Shown: positions 43,908 to 49,262 of the stretch, in pieces
How the letters are laid out: each line of letters begins with the position of its first letter
Position numbering within the stretch: position 1 is the first letter of the stretch
Source of the DNA: Lentimicrobiaceae bacterium
GTDB taxonomy: Bacteria > Bacteroidota > Bacteroidia > Bacteroidales > JAGONC01
Direction: 5' to 3'
Assembly: GCA_017993235.1 (NCBI GenBank)
Contig: JAGONC010000026.1
Coordinates: forward strand, 1 to 49,262
DNA: 49,262 bases
The notes under the pieces: model-generated
The model's database searches: none
Seen by the model: the letters and a program-made list of their open reading frames with translations, nothing else
Told to the model about the DNA's origin: nothing
Translations under genes and position numbers: made by a program

Positions 43908-45338
43908 ATGAGAACCCTCGTGAGTATATTTATTGTTGTGCTGGCTCTTTTCATAACATCATGCTCCACAAGTTTTTACTCAACGACACCGGTCTATGAT
44001 GATGCATACTACACTGCAAAGAGTGTACCTGTGGCAACGGAAACTGTTGTCGTAACGGATTATACAGATAATCCGTCCTATACCGAAGAAATATACGGTG
44101 AAGGAGAATTTATCAATGAAGATGATGTTTATGAAATGTACGAACCTGTCTATGATGAGAGCTATTCATATACGGATCCTGAAGGGCAAACCTATGTAAC
44201 CAACAATTATTACGGTGATTATTATGATTACTCCTACGCATCCAGAATCCGCAGGTTCGGTTATCCCTACTATGACAGTTATTATTCAAGTTATTATACC
44301 TCCCCCTGGTATTACGATCCCTGGTACTGGAACAGTGGCTTGAGCTTTTCCATTGGATTTGGATGGGGATGGGGCTCCTTCGGAATGGGATGGGGTTATC
44401 CCTATTACTCATGGGGCTATCCCAATTATGGATGGTACGATCCATGGTGGGGATACCCATATTACGGATACAACAATTACTGGTATGGCTATAACGATGG
44501 CTACTACGATGGGTACTGGAATGGATACTATGATGGAAGCGGGTATTATTACGGGGGCGGATACTATCCTGATTACGCTTCTGTTTATTATGGTCCAAGA
44601 AATTCTCACGAAGGATCCAACATCCCGGGTGACGGCAGAAGAAGCGATGCTGTGATCAGTGACCATAAATCCGATGATCTGTCTAAAAGAATGGCTACTG
44701 ATACCAAAACGGCAACAACGCCGACGCGTCAGGCACAGGAAAAAAGCACCATCGATCTGACCCGGCCTTCCGGTGATCAAAGAAGTGCGGTAAATGCCGG
44801 TGATGAGCCTGCAAAAAGGACCAGCCAGCAGAATCCGGTGAATGCAAAACCAACGGATACAAGGACCAGCACGAATACCGGCTCCTCAAGAAGCTCTTCA
44901 ACGCAGCCCAAAACCTATAGTTCACCGGTCTATACCCGGCCCAAAACCAGCCAGGAATATAAAGCTCCTTCATCAGGTACGGTAAGGTCATCCACGCAAC
45001 AGGGTACAAAGCAGAACACCTATAGCACACCTTCAACCGTCACTCCGCGCAGCAGTAATCCATCGCAGCAAAGATCGGTTCAACCTGCTCCTGCACCATC
45101 ACGGTCTTCGACAACCCGGACCTATTCTGCACCTGCACCGACAAGGAGCTATTCAACACCCTCGCGCTCGGGATCACGCAGTTACTCAACTCCCTCGCGC
45201 TCCAGCTCACCCAGCTATTCAGCTCCGTCAAGATCGGGTTCATCAGGCGGTTCCTCCTCATCCCATTCAGGAGGAGGTTCATCGTCAGGATCATCCCGAT
45301 CCGGAGGATCATCAGGCGGATCAGGCGGCCGCAGATAA
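43908..45338 (+). CDS. Tyr/Trp/Gly-rich then Ser-rich low-complexity lipoprotein
   Basis: About 476 residues from the ATG fixed by AAGGAGGA. A signal peptide with lipobox ends LFITSC, lipidating Cys19. Residues about 60-230 are extremely rich in Tyr, Trp, Gly and Asp, with repeats such as YYDSYYSS, WGWGSFGMGWG and YYDGYWNGYYDG. The last about 200 residues are Ser/Thr/Pro/Arg-rich and end in a Ser-Gly tail. No enzyme domain is visible. The composition suggests an aromatic, possibly sticky or self-assembling surface protein. An in-frame upstream ATG at 43854 would add a non-hydrophobic 18 residues before the signal peptide. Divergent from proS. Confidence 0.8.
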   Translation: MRTLVSIFIVVLALFITSCSTSFYSTTPVYDDAYYTAKSVPVATETVVVTDYTDNPSYTEEIYGEGEFINEDDVYEMYEPVYDESYSYTDPEGQTYVTNNYYGDYYDYSYASRIRRFGYPYYDSYYSSYYTSPWYYDPWYWNSGLSFSIGFGWGWGSFGMGWGYPYYSWGYPNYGWYDPWWGYPYYGYNNYWYGYNDGYYDGYWNGYYDGSGYYYGGGYYPDYASVYYGPRNSHEGSNIPGDGRRSDAVISDHKSDDLSKRMATDTKTATTPTRQAQEKSTIDLTRPSGDQRSAVNAGDEPAKRTSQQNPVNAKPTDTRTSTNTGSSRSSSTQPKTYSSPVYTRPKTSQEYKAPSSGTVRSSTQQGTKQNTYSTPSTVTPRSSNPSQQRSVQPAPAPSRSSTTRTYSAPAPTRSYSTPSRSGSRSYSTPSRSSSPSYSAPSRSGSSGGSSSSHSGGGSSSGSSRSGGSSGGSGGRR

Positions 45339-45380
45339 CGTTAAATTGTATCGTATCACATTCTTAATGGATCATTGAAG

Positions 45381-46860
45381 ATGAAAAAAATTATCATCAT
45401 CCAGGGATTTCTTGTACTTGCCAGTTACCTGGCCCTTGCACAAAACCAGGTGGATGCCCTGCGGTATTCATTCACAACACCAGGGGGGACAGCACGATTT
45501 ACCAGTATGGCAGGAGCTTTCAACGCGGTAGGAGCTGATATCTCAACGCTCAATACCAATCCTGCCGGTATCGGCTTCTTCAAATCCTCTGAATTTACCT
45601 TATCCGCTTCTATCTTCGCGTCGAAGACGAACTCTGCCTATCTGAACCAAACCAGAACAGACAACAACAGCAACTTCAATATCCCCAACGTCGGATTTGT
45701 CTACAGTATACCCATCAATGAAAGCCAGGAAGTTACGGGCTGGCGCAATGTTCAATTTGGATTTGGACTGGTACGCACCAATAATTTCTACAACCGGATG
45801 GCCATGGGTGGCTCAAATCCCGACAATTCGTTACTGGATGCCTACGTAGACTGGGCAAATGGCCATGAAACAGATGAACTGGGTCCTTTCGACACTGACC
45901 TGGCTTATCAGACCTACCTGATTGACCCCATCCCCGGAACCCTGGACTATTCAAACAGGGCACCCCTTTATCCCGATGGAAGCATTGCCCCGGTCAATCA
46001 ATCCAAAAATATCCGCACGGAAGGCTACATGAATGAAATTGACTTTTCGGTCGGCACAAATTACGATGATAAGCTTTATCTTGGGGTGTCGGTCGGTCTG
46101 CCCTATTTACGTTATTTCGAGGAATCATTTTATGAGGAGACCAATACCGCAGCTCCGGACGACACCAATACATTTGATCGTTTTACCAAATATGACTGGC
46201 TGGATACCCAGGGAAACGGATATAATTTTAAGTTCGGCATCATCTACCGGCCTATCGACCTGATCCGCATCGGAGTGGCTTACCACACACCTACCTGGTT
46301 CAATAATATGGATGATGAATACAACTCATCCATGAATTCCTGGCTGAATAACGGCAAAGACTACCAGTACTCCTCGCCCCTGGGGGTATATGAGTATAAA
46401 CTGGAAAACCCCCTGGAGGGCCATCGGAAGCCTTGCTTTTATCTTTGGGCAACGCGGCATGATCAACCTGGATTATGAATATGTTGACTATTCTGCTGCC
46501 AGGCTTAAAGGAAACAGCTATGATTATTATGATGAAAATCAGAAGATCAGCACGATTTATCGCCCGGTTTCGAACATTCGGGTGGGTGGCGAACTGAGGT
46601 TAGCCAGTCATCTGGCGGTCAGGGGTGGCTATGGATATTATGCGAGCCCGTACGACCAGGAGATCAATGACGGTAAACGGCAGGTCATTGCCGCAGGAAT
46701 TGGTTACCGGTCGAACAGCTTTTACATTGACTTCGGATACAACCACATTCAATCAACAGAAGATTATTACCTGTATTCATCTGAAACCATACAGGCTCCC
46801 CCTGCTGAAATCGAAACAAGGCAAAACAATTACGTTCTGACGATTGGTATGAAGTATTGA
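45381..46860 (+). pseudogene. Outer-membrane transport protein (OmpP1/FadL-like), interrupted by a +1 frameshift
   Basis: The ATG at 45381 starts a signal peptide ending YLALAQ. The 5' frame gives a barrel protein to about residue 343 (YEYKLEN), then reads into the stop at 46478. The rest of the family sequence (PWRAIGSLAFIFGQRGMINL to the terminal VLTIGMKY) is in the next frame and ends at 46860. The break coincides with a run of five C at 46409-46413; removing one C restores a 492-residue protein reading LENPWRAIGS. FadL-type proteins take up hydrophobic molecules. A homopolymer assembly error and a real inactivation are both possible. It follows the YW-rich lipoprotein by 42 bases. Confidence 0.85.
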
Positions 46861-46872
46861 TGACGGTATGCG

Positions 46873-47736
46873 TTATTTATTCAACGCATCGGCAATGGAC
46901 GAGTCGACCAGGATCCTTCCACAGTATTCACAGACAATGATCTTTTTATGCATACGGATATCCAGCTGCCGTTGAGGTGGGATTTTGCTGAAACAGCCAC
47001 CGCATGCATCCCGTTCAATCTGAACAACGGCAAGTCCGTTACGGGCATTCTTCCGGATCCTTTTATAAGCCCTTAACAGCCGTTCTTCGATATATTTCTG
47101 ATTATCATTGGATTTATCAATCAGGGTCTTTTCTTCTTTATCTGTCTCCGTTACAATATCTTCAAGCTCTTTTTGCTTTAAATGGAGATCATTTTGCCGC
47201 TCGGTCAGGTTCTCCCTGGCTTCAGTAATCTCATTTTGCTTTTGTTCGAGGCTGGCACGAAATTCCTTGATCCGTTTCTCGGCAAGCTGTATTTCCAGGG
47301 TCTGATATTCAATTTCCTTGGAGAGTGAATCATATTCACGGTTATTTCTAACGTTCTGCTGCTGTTCCTCGTACCGTTTGATCAGGTTCTGACTTTCCTT
47401 GATGGCCAGCTGCTTTTCCTTTATCGACTTCTCCAGGGAAGCTCCCTCCTCATGATAGTTTTCGATTCTGGTCTCCAGACCGATGATCTCATCTTCCAGA
47501 TCCTGTACTTCAAGCGGAAGTTCGCCACGAATGATCCGTATCCTGTCGACCTGGGAATCGATCTGCTGGAGTGAATACAGGGCAATGAGCTTTTGTTCCA
47601 CGCTGACTTCAGCACCCTCAATGAGGGGCTGGCCAATCCTGACAGTCATCTCCTCCTGCTGGGGTGAAGCACTCAACTCACTCATTTGTTCAGTTCCTTC
47701 TTCAGAAGGAAGCGGAGCTATTTCTTTCTTTGCCAT
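46873..47736 (-). CDS. Coiled-coil protein with C4 zinc ribbon (CdsZ/YbgI-partner type)
   Basis: A 287-residue protein. Residues about 50-225 form a long coiled-coil hairpin (from QIDSQVDRIRIIRGELP to the DIVTETDKEEKTL region). A C-terminal zf-RING_7 zinc ribbon has ACGGC and CEYCG as the four-Cys ligands. The ATG at 47736 has AAAGGA eight bases upstream, overlapping the NIF3 stop; a longer frame from a TTG at 47796 is rejected. Proteins of this type are encoded next to NIF3 genes across bacteria; function is unsettled, but nucleic-acid or ribosome contact is a common guess. Confidence 0.85.
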   Translation of the reverse strand: MAKKEIAPLPSEEGTEQMSELSASPQQEEMTVRIGQPLIEGAEVSVEQKLIALYSLQQIDSQVDRIRIIRGELPLEVQDLEDEIIGLETRIENYHEEGASLEKSIKEKQLAIKESQNLIKRYEEQQQNVRNNREYDSLSKEIEYQTLEIQLAEKRIKEFRASLEQKQNEITEARENLTERQNDLHLKQKELEDIVTETDKEEKTLIDKSNDNQKYIEERLLRAYKRIRKNARNGLAVVQIERDACGGCFSKIPPQRQLDIRMHKKIIVCEYCGRILVDSSIADALNK

Positions 47737-47746
47737 AAGGATTCCT

Positions 47747-48841
47747 TTAATGATAGTGAACGGGGTTTGTATTATTTTCCGTAATAAGGACTGCAAAAGT
47801 AGGCATTTTTTTCACAAGAATAGAAGCGATCAGTTCTTTTACAAATTGTTCACTTTCATAATGCCCGATATCCACCAGTAAAATCCTCTTATCAGCTTCA
47901 AAAAAATCATGATACTTAAGATCGGCCGTGAGAAACACATCGGCTTTCCTGGCAATGGCTTCACGGATCAGAAAACTACCTGAACCTCCGCAAACAGCTA
48001 TTTTGCTCACCTTCTGACCTTGCAGAGCAGAATGCCTGAGGACGATTGAACCTGAAACTGATTTCACCATATCCAGAAACTTCAAATCCTCCATGGGATT
48101 TTCCAGATCACCGATAATCCCGGAACCCATCTTATTGTATTCATTTTCAAGCGGATATAGATCGTATGCAACCTCTTCATAGGGATGTGTATCCTTCAGT
48201 ACCCTGACAACTTCCTTCTCAAGATGCACCGGGTAGATGGTTTCAATCCGAACTTCATTCTCAAAATGCAATTTGCCTGTTTCTCCGACAAAGGGATGAC
48301 ATTCTTCACCGCTGCGGAAAGAGCCTGTACCTGTCAGGTTAAAACTACAGGAATCATAATTGCCGATACAACCTGCTCCAGCATCGAAAAGGGCTTGTCT
48401 GACCCTGTCAGCATGATCTACCGGACAAAAGGTCACCAGCTTGCAAAGCAAACCTTTTCTGGGGGCGAGGACCTGACTATGGCGGAGTCCGATCTTCTCA
48501 CCAAGCGCCCAGCTGACACCCCTGTCAAGGTTATCCAGGTTCGTATGGATGGAATAAACAGCTATATCGTTTTTGACTGCCTGGATAACCATACGTTCAG
48601 TAAGGCTACCGGACGTCAGTTTCTTTATTCCTTTGAATATGAGAGGATGATGAGAGATAATCAAGTCACATTTTTTATCAACTGCTTCATTCAGAACAGA
48701 TTGAGTTACATCCACACAGATCAGGGCCTTTGAAACATCCCTCTCAGGATCACCGATCATGAGTCCCGAATTATCGTAATCCTCCTGCCATTTAAGGGGT
48801 GCTGATTCTTCCAGCACGCCGACAATTTGTGCTAATTTCAT
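47747..48841 (-). CDS. NIF3-like dinuclear metal protein (YqfO type)
   Basis: A 364-residue member of the NIF3 family. Metal ligands include SHHPLIFKGIK near residues 60-70, HTNLDN near 99-104 and DIGHYESEQF near the C-terminus. A CutA1-like insert of about 110 residues sits in the middle (KLVTFCPVDHADRV to EVAYDLYPLE), as in B. subtilis YqfO. Some members are GTP cyclohydrolase 1 type 2-like or toroidal metal-binding proteins, but the reaction is not established. The zinc-ribbon gene follows, its ribosome-binding site overlapping this stop. A TAAATTTG element lies at 48861-48868. Confidence 0.9.
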   Translation of the reverse strand: MKLAQIVGVLEESAPLKWQEDYDNSGLMIGDPERDVSKALICVDVTQSVLNEAVDKKCDLIISHHPLIFKGIKKLTSGSLTERMVIQAVKNDIAVYSIHTNLDNLDRGVSWALGEKIGLRHSQVLAPRKGLLCKLVTFCPVDHADRVRQALFDAGAGCIGNYDSCSFNLTGTGSFRSGEECHPFVGETGKLHFENEVRIETIYPVHLEKEVVRVLKDTHPYEEVAYDLYPLENEYNKMGSGIIGDLENPMEDLKFLDMVKSVSGSIVLRHSALQGQKVSKIAVCGGSGSFLIREAIARKADVFLTADLKYHDFFEADKRILLVDIGHYESEQFVKELIASILVKKMPTFAVLITENNTNPVHYH

Positions 48842-48860
48842 TGGATGTATCCTTTTTTCC

Positions 48861-48868
48861 CAAATTTA
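48861..48868 (-). promoter_or_regulatory. -7 promoter element of the NIF3-zinc-ribbon unit
   Basis: TAAATTTG on the minus strand fits TAnnTTTG and lies 19 bases before the NIF3 ATG, in the divergent gap with lpxK. Confidence 0.4.
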
Positions 48869-48933
48869 ACGTTATTTTTCAATAAATCGTTATAAATTGT
48901 AGTCCTGCAAGAATTCATGCGGATATTGATCAG

Positions 48934-49262
48934 GTGAGCTTTCGCAGCATCATATTCCTCCCTTTCTCCATGGTATATGGAATCATTACGCATGTGAGAA
49001 ACCTGTTGTTTGACAGGGGATTCCTCCCATCGGAATCATTTACCATACCCGTTATTTCGGTAGGTAATCTTTCCATGGGCGGTACAGGTAAAACACCTCA
49101 TATCGAGTACCTGATCCGTCTGCTGAAGGATCGGTACCGTTTAGCGACCCTGATCCGCGGTTACGGACGAAGTACCAGGGGATTTCACATTGCGCAGCCA
49201 GAAAATTCCGTCAAAGACGTTGGCGATGAACCGGGACTGATCAAGAATAAATTTCCGGATAT
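48934..49262 (+). CDS. lpxK: Tetraacyldisaccharide 4'-kinase LpxK, N-terminal part (partial)
   Basis: The gene runs off the window at 49262. The visible about 109 residues begin with an amphipathic/membrane segment (IIFLPFSMVYGIITHVRNLLFDRGF) and the Walker A region SVGNLSMGGTGKTPHIEYL, then RGYGRSTRGF, all diagnostic of LpxK, which adds the 4' phosphate to lipid A in the inner membrane. The frame has no ATG; the first plausible start is GTG at 48934. A short ORF from 48917 (MRILIR) ends with a TGA that overlaps this GTG. Confidence 0.92.
   Translation, partial: MSFRSIIFLPFSMVYGIITHVRNLLFDRGFLPSESFTIPVISVGNLSMGGTGKTPHIEYLIRLLKDRYRLATLIRGYGRSTRGFHIAQPENSVKDVGDEPGLIKNKFPD

Noticed and set aside
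44113..44598. A minus-strand frame opposite the YW-rich lipoprotein
   Set aside because: It is produced by the repetitive codons of the real gene on the other strand.
47737..47796. Longer zinc-ribbon protein starting with TTG at 47796
   Set aside because: It would overlap the NIF3 gene by 50 bases, while the ATG at 47736 has a good ribosome-binding sequence.

Overview
The window looks like a chromosomal segment of a Bacteroidota (Bacteroidales-like) bacterium. The evidence is a type B T9SS / gliding-motility C-terminal sorting domain, DUF5686 and DUF5687 proteins, a head-GIN (DUF2807) lipoprotein, an RprXY-type two-component system, many SusD-era style periplasmic folding factors, short-form ProS, and repeated TAnnTTTG-type -7 promoter elements instead of sigma70 boxes. 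Genus cannot be decided from the sequence alone. No rRNA, tRNA, CRISPR array, prophage or insertion sequence was seen, and no gene-free stretch exceeds 300 bases (the longest gap is 198 bases, 23875-24072).

Layout. 1-1523: secA 3' end, pyrH, frr. 1537-7422 (minus): DUF5687 membrane protein, ABC ATPase, DUF5686 outer-membrane protein, AI-2E/PerM permease. 7525-9526 (minus): histidine kinase and response regulator, divergent from a small secreted cysteine-rich protein (9668-10021) closed by a strong terminator. 10103-15637 (plus): OsmC, hotdog thioesterase, THUMP methyltransferase, pfkA, priA. 15648-23874 (minus): glyA, sixA, ppk1, moeA, moaA, moaC, MOSC-MogA fusion, HD protein and a DivIC-like protein, mostly in tightly overlapping order. 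24073-38085 (plus): T9SS cargo protein, guaB, three periplasmic parvulin/SurA-like proteins, MoxR ATPase, a HlyD/FtsX/TolC efflux set with no ATPase, peroxiredoxin. 38104-38883: mazG (minus). 38985-42313 (plus): PagL-like deacylase, DUF2807 lipoprotein, polytopic GT-C-like protein. 42307-43782: proS (minus). 43908-46860 (plus): a Tyr/Trp/Gly- then Ser-rich lipoprotein and an outer-membrane barrel protein broken by a one-base frameshift. 46873-48841 (minus): zinc-ribbon coiled-coil protein and NIF3-like protein. 48934-end: lpxK 5' part.

How it works together. Most of the window is housekeeping (translation, nucleotide synthesis, replication restart, one-carbon and glycolytic enzymes) interleaved with envelope biology: outer-membrane protein folding (three PPIases), lipid A synthesis and trimming (lpxK, PagL-like), efflux and outer-membrane proteins. 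A largely complete molybdenum-cofactor block implies molybdoenzymes in the organism; moaD, moaE and moeB are not in the window. I did not find a clearly new defence or mobile system. The most interesting leads are the Cys-rich secreted peptide facing a two-component sensor whose periplasmic domain also carries a Cys cluster, the compact MoaA in a polyphosphate-MoCo operon, the MOSC-MogA fusion, the ATPase-less MacAB-TolC-like set, and an extended promoter motif (TTCGTAnTTTTR) shared by three genes.
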